A stretch of 64,000 bases of DNA, from assembly GCA_013399695.1 (NCBI GenBank), contig VXAU01001093.1:298287-362286 (forward strand), read 5' to 3'. Source of the stretch: Formicarius rufipectus. Its lineage: Eukaryota; Chordata; Aves; Passeriformes; Formicariidae. The notes below the pieces were generated by a model that did no database searches, had not been told where the DNA came from, and worked only from the letters and a program-made list of their open reading frames with translations. Each line of letters starts with the position of its first letter. The stretch's first letter is position 1. The position numbers and the translations under genes are program-made. This document shows positions 24,317 to 36,697 of this stretch, in pieces.

Positions 24317-27252
24317 CTGTATTAAAAAGAAATGCAAACAAAGTATTGAAATTACCTCAGAAACCATATCATTAAAATAGGCAAAATAATTCTGAATAGT
24401 CTGTTCTTGTAGGTTTTTCAGTATCAATTATGATTCTTGTTTTTCTTACATAACCAAATAAACATAACAAAATGGCACATTTTAAATACAGTCATAGTAA
24501 CATGCTAAATACAATAGCTCATCTTGAGAAATGACAGCAGTTAGCAAGTAAGTGACCAGGATAATATATGGATGAATAAAGGAATTTCTAAACAAAGCCT
24601 TGCTGGAAGCATTTCAACTACCAATTTTATGCTTGATTTACCAATATAAAATTGTGGATATTGCAATGGTAAAATTATTGCTTTTTTCCCCTTCACTGGA
24701 TGCTGTGTTGTGAAAACGTTTCATATAATTGTGTCAGAAATGTCCCTCCCTAAAATTTTTCTAGTAATTATGCTGATGCTGGTTATGAAAAGTGTTTAAT
24801 CCGTATTACCTCTTACTGCTGCTGAAGAAAACACAAATCCTTTCTGACATATTTGCTTATTTACTTTCTCTTAAAAGAGAGCCTGTTCTGTCTACCTTCA
24901 TTGTTATTTTCAGGATAATTATAAAAGATGTGAGAATAAAAGTGGCTTAGGAGGAATCAGGATCTATGTTTTTTTCTGCAGTGAAAATCAAGTGATAGCA
25001 TTAATGATGACCAGTAAAAACAAGATTTGGGGCTTCAGTATTGCCATTAAAGGCACTATCCAGTTTTTCCTCTTCAAAACAAACAGTGACAATAGAAAAT
25101 GGCATGTGTGTTACTCACTGTTTGGGGAGAGTTGAACTGTAAGAATCAGAACAAATATTTTCAACTCTCTTTGGATGGGTTTCTTAGCTGAACCACCCTA
25201 GGGGAAGTTTTTTTTTACTTAAATCATAAACACCAGGATTAAAAATGCTTACAAATGACAAAAATGGGTCACTGTATCTTGTGTACTGCAGGCCATACTG
25301 CTTTCTTCATGCTGAATGAATTAGGATAATCTTGGATTTCATTTTTCCCCAAGTACTGGCCATGCCTGAAACTGATAAGTAATATTTAACTCATTTTAGA
25401 CTGCCTTTGCAAAGAACACCTTTCTACTTCCCTCATTTTTTAGATAGTGTTTACAGACTTCTAGTCCTGCACAGAGAGTGGCATGTATTTAATTTTATAC
25501 TATGGCAAGTCCTAGAGTTACCTTCTTTGTACCATGAATGACTATAAGCACTTACAGAAGAGTTCTATGAGCACAATCCAAGGCTATCACACTTGGACGC
25601 GTTGACTGGAAATCTAGTTTGTGCCAAAATCACATATTACCAGTGTCATTGCATTTATTATGTAGTTCCCAAGGCTTTTCAGTTCAGGATGTTCAAAGCT
25701 AGTAATTTGTAAATATTTTGTCGTTATTGACTGGAGTTCCATGATCACTTTTTAGTAATTTTTATTTTCTTTTATGCTCTTTTTCTCTAAGACAATATTG
25801 TATTTTTTAAAATATAAACATAGTGAACAGATGGAGGTAAGGCCCATTTTTCTCTTGCCACACCTGAACATGCATCAGAGGAAAAAATAACATGAAGTCC
25901 ATCTTGACAAATCTTTTGCCTTTGAACTGTAACAGTGAACCATTTGTGGGGGTATTATGACCAGTAATATCCAAATAGAGATAATATTATTTATCTGAGG
26001 GTGTCACTGAACAGCTAATGTATGGGACCCACTCTGGGACACTGTCACCCCTTGCTATAGTCAATGAATGACTCTCCTGCAAAAAATGTTTGTTATTCTG
26101 TTCCTAAAATCCCATCCCTGCTGTCCTTCTCACAGAATTATCTTTGAATAAATCAAGTACTGTCCACAGCAATTAAAAGTACCAGATTTTATTATAACAA
26201 GCAGAATTCATACAATCAGTTCAATCAATTCATACATTTCTGTATGTCACTGTTCTGCATCTCACCTGCCACAAGGAGTTTGTGTACTAAGCCCTTTAAA
26301 CACTTAAATGCATTCTTCACTTTCAAATGACCTTTTTGGCCTGAACTGAATCCATGAATGGCTGAATCTGCGCCTCAGCAACAAACCAGCAACTTTCCTG
26401 GTGCTTAGGTGATGCAAATGAGTTGCATTTAAGCAAATTAAGGTACTTTTGGAACTATCACCTACCAGGATACTGCTGATTTTGTGAAAAGACCAAACCA
26501 AAGAAATTAACCCTGTTCTTTCAGGTCAACATTTCTGTTGCCATGCCACAGGGTACGCTTTGGACCTTCAGGCTCCACAAAAACCTGCCCCATTGAAATC
26601 AAATGCAAAATATGCACAGGTATAAATGAGATGTGTTTCCTTCAAGAGCAGCAATGTTCTGTGTGGCTAAAAGCCCACAGTTAGGTAGCCCACTGCCTAT
26701 AAACTTTAGGCACTCTTTAAGAGTTTATTTTAAATATTTTATACTAGGTAAAGGATATGACAATCCTTGTGGTATTCTTCATAAATATTCATATTGCTAA
26801 TTCTCTCACCTAATGTCAAAAGCATAAATCCAGCTTGCTTAATACATGCAGTATACATAATTTTTACTTGGTAGTTTGTTAATATTATTTCCATGCCCTT
26901 CCCCTTCACCATTATTCATCTAGTAATCATATAAGAGGCTACACAATTCTAGGCTTCTAAATCTTGATGAAAGTACAGTTTTCATACATTTGTGCTGCAA
27001 CTTCAAATACAGATACTGCAATTTTCTTTGTACCTGAAATCCTTTCATCAAACTCTGCAGAATTTTTCAGAAAAGCAAAGTTCACTTTTAGGATTTCTCT
27101 TATTAAAAGCCATTTTGAGTACAGATGACAAAAAATGTATTTTAAATTTTTTTTTTACTTTTCTTAGCACAAAACTGTGGGAAAACACATGCCAAACAGA
27201 AACATGTTAAAAGGAATTTTATTCTCAAAAATCTCCTTTGGGCTTATCTTAC
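24317..27252 (-). other. ENOX1: ENOX1 intron (about 2.9 kb)
   Basis: The intron lies between donor GTAAGATAAG (27252 downwards) and acceptor AATACAG (24317). It is AT-rich without a recognised repeat family. No additional exon was recognised. Confidence 0.85.
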
Positions 27253-27355
27253 CTATTAACAGTGCCTCTTTCTCTGATTTTAGGCCTGGGCTTCGTTTCT
27301 CTGAGTTTTTTTCTCTGTCCTGGTTGACCAGTGCTACTGTCAATACATTGATTTC
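27253..27355 (-). CDS. ENOX1: ENOX1 internal coding exon
   Basis: This 103-base exon encodes EINVLTVALVNQDREKNSEK and RSPGLKSEKEALLI, then the first base of a glycine codon. Acceptor TTTATAG and donor GTAAGATAAG flank it on the minus strand. EINVLTVALVNQDRE and LKSEKEALLI are the ENOX1 stretch linking the coiled coil to the conserved HVHPFGA tail; human ENOX1, as I recall it, has NNIEKRSQG where this copy has KNSEKRSPG. The exon starts at phase 0, so it could join directly to the exon at 47985-48092 or to a phase-0 cassette exon between them. Confidence 0.95.
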
Positions 27356-30300
27356 CTATAAAGTTTAAAAAAACAAACAGATGGTCATGTATATTTCATT
27401 TACTTCAATTGAATGTGTCTGTTTCCTTTCAACTCTATAAAAAAAAATCACTACTTTAATTTACATCTAAAGACAAGACAATTATAAATAATTGATTTGT
27501 TTGCAAAATATCAGGACACATTTTGAACTACCTTTATGCCAAAAGCTGCCAAGAAGAGAAATTTTGCTTGTGGAGTAAGTAATAACTTTGTTGCTAGTGC
27601 TTCTTCATTATAACAGCTTGAGAGATTGTGCCATAAATTGTGGGGATGGTCAGAAAACTCACATTTTCTAGCTATTAAAGCTGTAAACCAAGACTGCCTC
27701 TAGGGAACATGGATGGAAACATTCAGTTACAGCCATAAGAGTAAATTCAGCAGTTGCTGGCAATGTTTCTAGCTACTACATGACAACAGTCTATGCTGTT
27801 GCACTCTTTAACCAGTGCCTGGCATGGCATTGGCCTATCCCAAACAATTCTCAGGCATATTTTGAGGATCAGCACATTTCAGGAAGACCATTCCTGACAG
27901 GTGGTTTGCATAAAACTACCATGCTTTAAGGACTGAAAGAGGCAAACAATTTAAGGCTTCTGCTCTGAGCTCTTCTTTTCTGCAACCAGGTGGCTTGAAG
28001 CATCCAAGTATCAGCCAAGTAATCACATGTCAGATGGTCCATCAGAAGTACCTTGGCAGTTGTGTGACACAGACTGCTCTTATCCTGGTTATATGTGAAG
28101 TAAACAAATTACCTTAATTTCCAAAGTATGTAAGTGGCTTCAAAATGTATTACACAATATTCAAGCACATATATGGGCTGTTTCCATGGAGCAACTGATA
28201 AGCAGTATCAGTTCCTCAGTGAGGCAGTGACTAACACTACTGCATCTGCTCTGCAAAATGCTGAGCAGTTCCATGCAAAACCTGGGAGGCAGAGAGTATG
28301 GGGCTGGAGATAAGATGGCATGAGGTGGGACTGTGAAGGAATGGTGCTCTTGTTCTGTTTGAGGGAGTCAAGGTAAGCAGCTGGAAGTTGCATGGGACTG
28401 GGCAGCCTTAAATGCAAGCAGTTTCGTATTATTCTGTGTAATGGTGTAGCCCATTTAGAACATGTCCTTGGGGTGGTGTCTTGCTCCAAAATTCTTGGCA
28501 GGCATTTTTGGAAATAAAAGAGGGACACTGGGCTTGGATTGCTCTAAGGCATTTCTGAAGGCATGAATAATACATGCTGAAAAAAGGCAAAAACTCAGTC
28601 AAATATAAGTCAAATGTCTCTCTTTATAGATGACTAAAGGCTTCACAATCTGTGAGACTGGTAAAAAGAGTCAGGAACTTCCTCATTTTCAAGTGAAAAA
28701 GGAAAAAAAGCCAACAAACAACACCCCCCCCAGTGATGTAGTCTGTGCTCTTTACAGGCTGTCTCTTAGGAGCAGTTGCCAGATAGGCAGTGCCTGATGG
28801 CTCAGATGCATCATGGGTTCAAATGTTCCCTTGTGTTATGAAGAGGAACAAGGTGCCATGTGTCAGCTAAGAAACTCTATGTGCATATGAGTGACACACA
28901 TGCACAGGTGTATCCTTAGCCCCTGGCAACAAGGGGCTCTGACAGGCCTTAGCCCACACTGATGGAATAGTGAGATCCATTGAATCATCTGGGGTTCGCT
29001 GCATGTCTCCTGCCAGAGATCTATGTGTAGTTGTGTACATGTAAGCTAGTCAGCCTTTGCTGCCTTTTTAGTTGAAACGAAATAACTTTTTAGTTGTGTA
29101 TTTTAGTTTTGGGATTCTGCAGTTCAAGAGTTGTCTCTTAAAATAATGGTGTTTCTGAGTGCCCTGGCAGCTACATCACCTTGACATTAACACTCCTGTA
29201 GTGTTGTAATGTACAGGGCACATTATAGCAGCAGCAGTATGCTGTAAGTTATCCAGTACTGTTGATTCTCCTCCTGACACAGCCAAAGGCTAATGCAAAT
29301 ACTCATCTACTGCTGGCCATGACATCCAAGCACAGTGAAAGAACACTCGTGCCAGAAGCAGAAATAAGAGAAGTGTTTACATGAATTTCTCCAACAGGGC
29401 AGTAATGACAAGGAGGTTACAGATCAGAACAGAGTTGGATGACAGATTTCATGATACTGCAGCAGAAGAACAGGGCAGCATATGCCACCAGAGCTTGTAC
29501 AGGTTAAGATGTAACTTTGACTCCATCAGCAATAGAAAAGAAGTCTAAAAATAACAATTCCTGAGAGGGGAAGGAGAGAGCAGAGATGTGAATTTGATAT
29601 AACAGGCCCCAAACACAGCACACTAGTAGTTTCAGGTGGGATTAGAAGTTTTGTCAAGCAGTGATGCAGAGAAAGAAATGGTAATCCCATTGGGAGCAAT
29701 GAGCAGATGGATTCTCATTTAATGCCTAGATCTGAGCCTGTGCAGAACGTTTTGTATGATTTATAGGACAGTGTAAATGGATGCTAAAGTAAGTCACATC
29801 AAGTCTTCCTTAGCTGTGTGTTTGTACAGAGGATGAAAGAGTAAAAAACTGTTTATGGGGGAGCCTGAGGAAATGAGTGCACAGACAGATGCTCAACAAA
29901 CCACTGGCTTTAGAAGAAGGCTGTGGGTTCTTAGAGGTTTAAAAAGAAGGGGTTTCTGCCATCCAAAACTACCTGCCTCACAGAGGATGATAAATTAGAC
30001 CACTCTGATGTATTCAGCGCCAAAAGAAATATGCATAGGCCATGAGAAAATCCAGTGTGTATAGTCACATAAAGGATTCAGTAGCATTGCTGCTAGGAAT
30101 CAACACTGATTTAAGAGAAATGGCATAGTTGTGTCTAACAAATGAGTGTGAAATTCACCCAGAAACTAGGCTAATTATAGTGTAAGTGAAAACCTTAGGA
30201 ATCTGACTACACTGCAGATATGAATCTGGTACCTATGAAGCCTCTATAACAAATCTTCCTGCAGTTAATTTGCACTTTATTGGAGGCACTACTTATGTCA

Positions 30301-33075
30301 GCCCACAGAAACAAGACATTTAAGAGCTCAAATGTGAATGACGCCATCTCTAATTGGAAAAAAAGTTAGGTCTCCTCTCTGACATGAGGAAACACTACTG
30401 ATTACCAGACACCTAAGGAAAATTACTTAATGTATACTACCTTACAGGATTTCCTTTCTAGAGACCATTCTTTATCTTGAAAATTGTATTTTCTGAGGCC
30501 CTAAGCAGTCTCCTTCAGCAGGTTTCATTATAAAAGGAATATTTTGAAACCATCTGTCAGTTACTGCATTAAACGACAAGAACATAGCTGAGCATGTGCA
30601 AGTCAATGCTTCTTAGAAACAAACTGACCTTGCAAGAACTCAATGCACTTATGTGAAAGGCTTAATCCAGGTTAAATCACACCTGGAATCATTAGGGACC
30701 TGGCCCCATTTATTATTCATTAATTATGTCAGGTATTAGAAAACATGAACCAACTTCATAATGACAACTCCAGAGCTGCTCAGTACAAATGCAAGTATTC
30801 TTTGTGATGCTCTTACTATTTGCAGTTTAGAGCTCTTCCTTGTAAATGACACTTTCATCCATCAGCAGATGATGAAAAGACTTGAATTTCCCTCATAGGA
30901 TTAACAAATTCTATGATTCTGCAAATATCCCTTGGGATAAGCATTTTGATTCAGGGCTCCCTGCTTTTGAACCAGGGAGGGAGAGACAGAGACCCATTCT
31001 GGAAAACTTTCAGGAGAAGTTGCTGGGTAAAACGGAGGACAGAAAATAACAATTTTATCACATGGACTATTCACTTCCACAAGCAGATTTCTGCCATCAC
31101 CACTGACAGGGAGTTGATAGCTATGGAGTCATACATGGCAGTGTCACACATGGATATATAATGCCTGGCTCTGAGGTGGAAGCGAAGTTTGGTTTGCATC
31201 ATTCACTCATGTATCCTGGCTTCTTTTGAAAGAAAATGCAGGGACAAGGGCAAGTGGATTGCTCCAAAGGGTGCCTGGTCTCAAGGCCCAGCATGGCCCA
31301 CCACAGAGCAGCTGGGTCCCACACTGGAGAAACAGCAGATCAGAGAGTGACTTCTGAGAGAAATGCACTTTCTAGAGAGAGACAGAGAAGCCTAGAAGAG
31401 TAAAAGAGATGTGGTGATCTCCTACAGAAGACAGTCACAGATCCTGTAAGAACAAAAGTTTAGCTCTGCATTACAGAGCTCCAGCAGATCAGAAAGCCTC
31501 AGATATTTAGGCTGTATGACTTGGGTCTTTCACTTCTTCACTGGATTCTTTTTTCTCGCTACGGGACAATACAATATTAAATAAAGAGTTCTCAATCTTT
31601 ATTGAGATCAAAAGATACCATTAATCCTCTTCAGGCGACTCTTGCATCAGTGCAAAAAAGGCAAAGAATATGAAATATTTGCCCTTGCCTGGAGTTTCTT
31701 TCTTTAGCACAAAAGTTTCTCTTTAGCCTAAAATGTTCTGTGATCCTGAAAACATATGCTATTCAGCATCCTTAAAAACAGAGGGAGTGAGGACTTGCTG
31801 TTCCCCATGAACACTGAGTAAGAGCCAAACAAGGCTTGCACAGTAACTGCCCTACCTGGAAACTCCTCCTACCAGAGTACACTTCCATACCATTCATTAT
31901 TCAAGACTCTGCTTGAAAGGCAGAATATGGGACTTAATGCACGTGACATTGAAGACCAGGATGCAATGACAAAAGTCCAAAGAGATGAAATATTCCCTCT
32001 GGTCTCTGGGTAATCCGAATATTTGATAATTACCTTTAAATCAAGGGGGAATGGTGACTGCTTGCATACTGTCTTCAAAGACCTCATTCTCTTTGTTGTA
32101 GTATATGGAATTCTGCAGAGGATGAGGGCATAAAAAAAAATATAGTGTCTTCTGAAAGACCCAGTTAAAAAAACCATAAACCTCTGAAAGAGTTTGCAGG
32201 ATATGTTGGCATTTTTACTATACATACAAAGCCAATTGTCTGAGGCATTAAAACAGTAGCAGAATAACAGGTTTGTCACAGCAGACATATGACAGAGCCA
32301 CTGCCAAATGTTGTTAGATGTAAGAGATACACCACGCTTTCTCATCAGCCAGGGAATTTATGAGAGAAAATGAGTAGGAGGAGAAAAAACTATAGATCTG
32401 AAATATACGCAAAAAACATCAGGCCAGAGAGATGCTGTAAGCTTGGGGGAAGGAAAAAAAAAGAAATGGCAATTTTATGATTTTCACAGAAGAAAGAACC
32501 ATGCACATTTATACCAAGTCTGAAGTCCTTAAGGTCCTGAAAGGCATACCTCAGGTGTGTTTGCCCAAACTGCTTATTGAGGACTAGACAAGTTTGACAA
32601 CAACCTTGGGTAGAAACTGGCCTGTGACACGAAGACTGTAATTATTTAATTTATTTTCATTTATCTATGAATCTCTTAAAGTCTGGTATAACTAGGTTTG
32701 CTTTGCTGGACTTTCTATAAATGTATGGAGGACTCACACCTGAAAATTTAATCTTACTGTTTTAACCTGAATGGAGCCTAACTCAATTTCCAATCAACTG
32801 AATGGAAGTCTTGCAATAATTTCAATGCACATCAAGTCAGGTATCTTAAATTTATGGGGAATGCAAGATTGAGATACAGGACAACTTCTGACAGCTTTAA
32901 CATGGTTGCCAGTTTAGAATGGGCTACTATCCTTGTCTATGTTCTTATCCACGGTGGATTCAAAATTACTCACTCCAAGTTGAGCCAGTAGAAGAGCTTA
33001 TTTAAATTTAACTTAAATTTCCTTGCCAATGTGGCAGAGTATGAGTACACTCAGCAAGTGATTGTGACTCAGATG

Positions 33076-33165
33076 ATCACAGAATCACAAAATCATACAG
33101 ATGACCTTGGGAGGTCTCTAGTTCAACCTCCTGCTCAAAGCAGGATCAGCTGAAGTGTCAGAGCA
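33076..33165 (-). mobile_element. CR1 LINE 3'-end fragment, minus strand
   Basis: The plus strand reads TCACAGAATCACAAAATCAT, then GACCTTGGGAGG, CTAGTTCAACCTCCTGCTC and AAAGCAGGATCAG. This is the reverse complement of the CR1 3' terminus with its degenerate ATTCTRTG tail. About 90 bases survive. An A17 run follows directly at 33177-33193. Confidence 0.85.
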
Positions 33166-33176
33166 CATGGAAGTGC

Positions 33177-33193
33177 AAAAAAAAAAAAAAAAA
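33177..33193. repeat. Poly(A) tract, 17 bases
   Basis: Uninterrupted A17 immediately beyond a short CR1 fragment. It probably grew by slippage; no retrocopy body is visible. Confidence 0.75.
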
Positions 33194-33995
33194 TGGTAAT
33201 AGTCCAATGGCTGGATAAGCCTCAGCAGTTTCTTGTGATACTTGTGATAAAAGTCTTATCTCCCAGGGCTGTCACAGGGAAGCATCAGCCCTGGGGGTGG
33301 CAGGAGACTGAACATTAAAATCCAGTTTCTGGAGGGATTCACATTGTATATATGTGTAAGTCTGCATATGTATTTCGCAGTAATAGACGTTTATCCTAAT
33401 CAGCCCAAAAGGGGAGCAAGATGAGGCTGTTTATGTTCATGAATGCTGAGTTCATAATGAACTGTGTGGCAGCCCACATGCATAAATATACATGTTATGC
33501 ATGTGTTGTATACGTGTGTTTGTGCACACACCAGTGGGGAATGTGTGCTCAGTGTAGCTGCAAGTTGATGGCATGGAGCTCTAACCACTTTGCCTCTGTC
33601 AGGCTGCAGGATTCAGCATCTCCCCAAACCAGCAGTACTTGATTTGGGACAAATGTCTGTAATTCTTTCTTTAGTGGAGCTTCTTCCGCTTCACTGACTA
33701 CTTATGGCACGGTTCTGTGATGTGATTTGTGATAATTTGGTTGAGTGTTTGAACTTTGAAAGTAACTTGAAATTCTCAATAAACATTGTGTGTGTTACAC
33801 AGCTCTTCTTTCATCATGTCCTCTTACAGTGACAGTTTCTGACTCTCTGCTGACTACTCCTCTAAAAATACTCTAATGATGAGAAAATTGCTCACAGTCT
33901 TTGATTAATAGAATGCTTTTGTTACTGCAAATGAATTATCTTGTGCTAATGATTAACTACTTCCTAGAAAGATTATATTTTACATGGAAGGAGCA

Positions 33996-34345
33996 AGATC
34001 CTGGAAGAGACTTGCAGCCATGACTCGTGAAGAAAGAGACACACACTGGAAGCAGGTTTTTCCCCCGTACAAGTGTTGCCTGGGGGGTGGACTCATGTTG
34101 GAGAAGTCTATCGAGGACTGTCTCCTGTGGGAGGGACCCCATGGAAGAAGGGGAAGGACTCAGAGCTGTGGTCCCCCTGCGGCCCTTGGTGAAGGCCGCG
34201 GTGGAGCAGGTTGTCCCCCTGCAGCCCACAGAGGACCATTGGGGTGCAGAGACCCGACTGCACCCCATGGAGTGGCCCACAGGACAAGAGCAATGGCAGC
34301 AACACCAACCGCCACATCATGGCTCCCCCCAGCCTAAGAATTGAT
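33996..34345 (+). mobile_element. GC-rich fragment resembling an avian ERVL-type LTR
   Basis: This stretch is sharply richer in G and C than its surroundings. It contains the imperfectly repeated phrases GTTGGAGAAGTCTATCGAGG, GACTGTCTCCTGTGGGAGG, GACCCCATGG, GCGGTGGAGCAGG and CTGCAGCCCACAGAGGACC, a style I associate with bird ERVL-group LTRs built from repeated TGGAGCAG / GTGGAGGAC units. The high G+C leaves several frames open on both strands; none reads as a conserved protein. No LTR ends or target-site duplication could be fixed. Assignment is from pattern memory. Confidence 0.5.
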
Positions 34346-36009
34346 TTTAGTAAAGTGGGTAGCACTAAGTTAGGTGGCCTTATGACACATGTCTCTATGC
34401 AGAGAAATTTCTTGGCCTTTTCTGTGTGTACTGGGATAACTGAGTTTACAGTAACAAATTACAGTGTTACATCACATATGAAAAGAATCAGGCAAGGAGT
34501 GAGGCATCCAACCATCTGCCCCAAACCAAAGTTCTCACAAGCAGCTAGTGCTACTGTTAGAGTTAGCTCCAGGTCTACAATTCAGCAAAAAAAAACCCCT
34601 TGCTTTTCAGTGCCTTTTTTCCAGGGTCTCACAGGATCCTTCTCCTTCTACTATGTATATTGTGATGTAGAAGGACATATCTGCCATGTGCTGCACTGTT
34701 GGTGAATATGACTGGTCTATCATTAGAAATGATAGACAACAGGTGTCTTCTTTTCATTCAGATCAAGCCTAAACTAGGTAACTTATTTTGTACTGTACAA
34801 GAACCCAGTGCTGGTTTTGTCAGCAACAGCACATTGTAATTACTTTTAAAGTATAATCATATAGAAATTTACTTCTAAAATACACTATTCTATACCATTC
34901 TTGTAATTTTAAGAGTGTACTGCTATTAACAAATAAACAGTTGACAACTTGAAAAATTATCTGGCATTAAAATTATAGGAACAACGATGTAGAAAAATTA
35001 TAACAGTGAATGTAAGGCCTTGCAAATGAAAAACTTCGCATGAATGGATCTAAGATTTGTTTGTCTGATTTATCCCACATAATAGATGCATTTTCAGGAC
35101 TGAAGATTAATTGTATTATGGTGCTCTTGACATCCTATTTTTCTGATCCATTTGCAAAGAGATGCTTTTAACATTTTCATTGCAAAGCTTTTACTATTAT
35201 AACTTTCACCTGCTGAGTTTAGGCAACTAGCAGTATCTGAAAATGCTTTCCTCATTAAAACTATATCTTTATATTTTTCTCATTGTATTTGAGCACGTTT
35301 ATTTTATGGGATTGTACCTATGCAAAATACAGATGACTAATATGAAAGTTACTTCATGCTTATTTTCAAAAGTATGATCAGGTTGCTTCATTTTCTAAAA
35401 CTGGATTTATGTGATGACTTGACACAGATGTTTTATGCTATGTGAAGGTGGTTGCTTTGCAAGGGAAGAGGCAATTGTCATTTTGCACACTTTGTGTTAG
35501 GGAATTGCAGCAAACCAATGGCTGGCTCAGTGAAAGCATTGTCCGCCCACCAGCTCTGCTGAAGTCACTGTAAGACGAGATATTTCATGCTTACTTGAGA
35601 ATGAGAATTTGTGAAAACCCTTTCAAATGGTCTTAAGCACAAACATTGCTCTAGCAAGCTCCTCTAGAATGATGCACTTCCAAAAGAAAAGTTAAAGAGA
35701 GAAAAAAATAAGACAGTTTCTTTCCCTTCTGGGACTTATAGAAGTTTTGAAAATGTCTTTGTTGAACAAAACAGAAGTAAGAGGCAGGGGAAACCAACCT
35801 TAAATGTTTTAAGAGCGCTAATGATTTTCATCATGGAACTGTATTTGAAAGATATTAACTTCAGGTATGTGAAAACCCCTAGCAACCATTATATTCACAG
35901 GAATCTCCACATCTGAATATGCAAAAAGTACTTGAAACACACTTTGGAGTTCTCATTCCTTTGGAGTAGATCTTGATCAGGATGATGAACTTTTTCTGAG
36001 GCATGTTCC

Positions 36010-36697
36010 TGACAGGGACTTGGGGATCTTGCTCGATGAGAAGCTCAACATGACCCGGCAATATGTGCTCATAGCCCAGAAAGCCAAATGTACCACAGGC
36101 TGCATCAAAAGCATCGTGCCCAGCAGGTTGAGGGAGGGAGTGCTATGCCCTGCTCTGGAGTCCCTAATATAGGAAGGACATGGACCTGGCCACGAATATG
36201 ATCAGAGGGCTGGAGCAGCTCTCCTGTAAAGACAGGCTGAGACCACTGGGGTTGTTCAGTCTGGAGAAGAGAAGGCTCTCAGAAAGATTTTAGAGCATCT
36301 TCGTGTACCAAAAGGGGGCTACAAGAGAGCTGGAGAGGGACTTGTAACACAGGCATGTTGGAGTGGGATGAGGGGGAATGCCTTTAAACTGAAAGAGGGC
36401 ATGTTTAGAACAGAAGCAAGGAGGAAACTGTTTACTATGAGGGTGGTTAGGCACTGGCAGAGGTTGCCTTGACACCTAAGAGAACCCGTAGACGCCCCAT
36501 CCCTGGAACTGTTCAAGGGCAGGCTGGATAGGGCTTTGAGCAACCTAGTCTAGTGAAAAGTGTCCCTGGCTGCAGCAGAGAACTGGAACTAGATGAACTT
36601 TAAGGCCCTTAAATGTTCACATTTAGTGTGCAAATTAAATGTGAATGCAAACAATTCACATTTAACGTGAATTGCAAACAATTCTATGATTCTATGA
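36010..36697 (+). mobile_element. CR1 LINE, 3' portion with end of the reverse-transcriptase frame, plus strand
   Basis: The element begins in the C-terminal part of the CR1 ORF2 frame, readable as RDLGILLDEKLNMTRQY and AQKAKCTTGCIKS. After a short internal deletion near 36165 it continues through GATCAGAGGGCTGGAGCAG, GGTTGTTCAGTCTGGAGAAG and the CR1 3' UTR, and ends ATTCTATGATTCTATGA at about 36697. Frameshifts and stops make it inactive. The tail is unusual: an extra 60-70 bases with a perfect 12-bp hairpin are inserted before the terminal octamers (see the separate feature). Confidence 0.9.
36635..36665. repeat. Perfect 12-bp inverted repeat inside the CR1 tail
   Basis: TTAAATGTGAAT (36635-36646) and ATTCACATTTAA (36654-36665) are exact reverse complements around a 7-base loop. 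The 11-mer GCAAACAATTC occurs at 36647-36657 and again at 36674-36684, so the tail also carries a direct duplication with period 27. This is not part of the normal CR1 3' end as I know it. Confidence 0.9.

Noticed and set aside
31869..32345. 158-codon open frame, minus strand, in the ENOX1 intron
   Set aside because: Composition is C/F/W/S-rich as expected of random translation, with no domain, no conservation evidence and no exon borders.
34211..34705. 164-codon open frame, plus strand
   Set aside because: Its first part lies in the GC-rich LTR-like fragment, where most frames stay open by composition; the rest is unrelated intron sequence.
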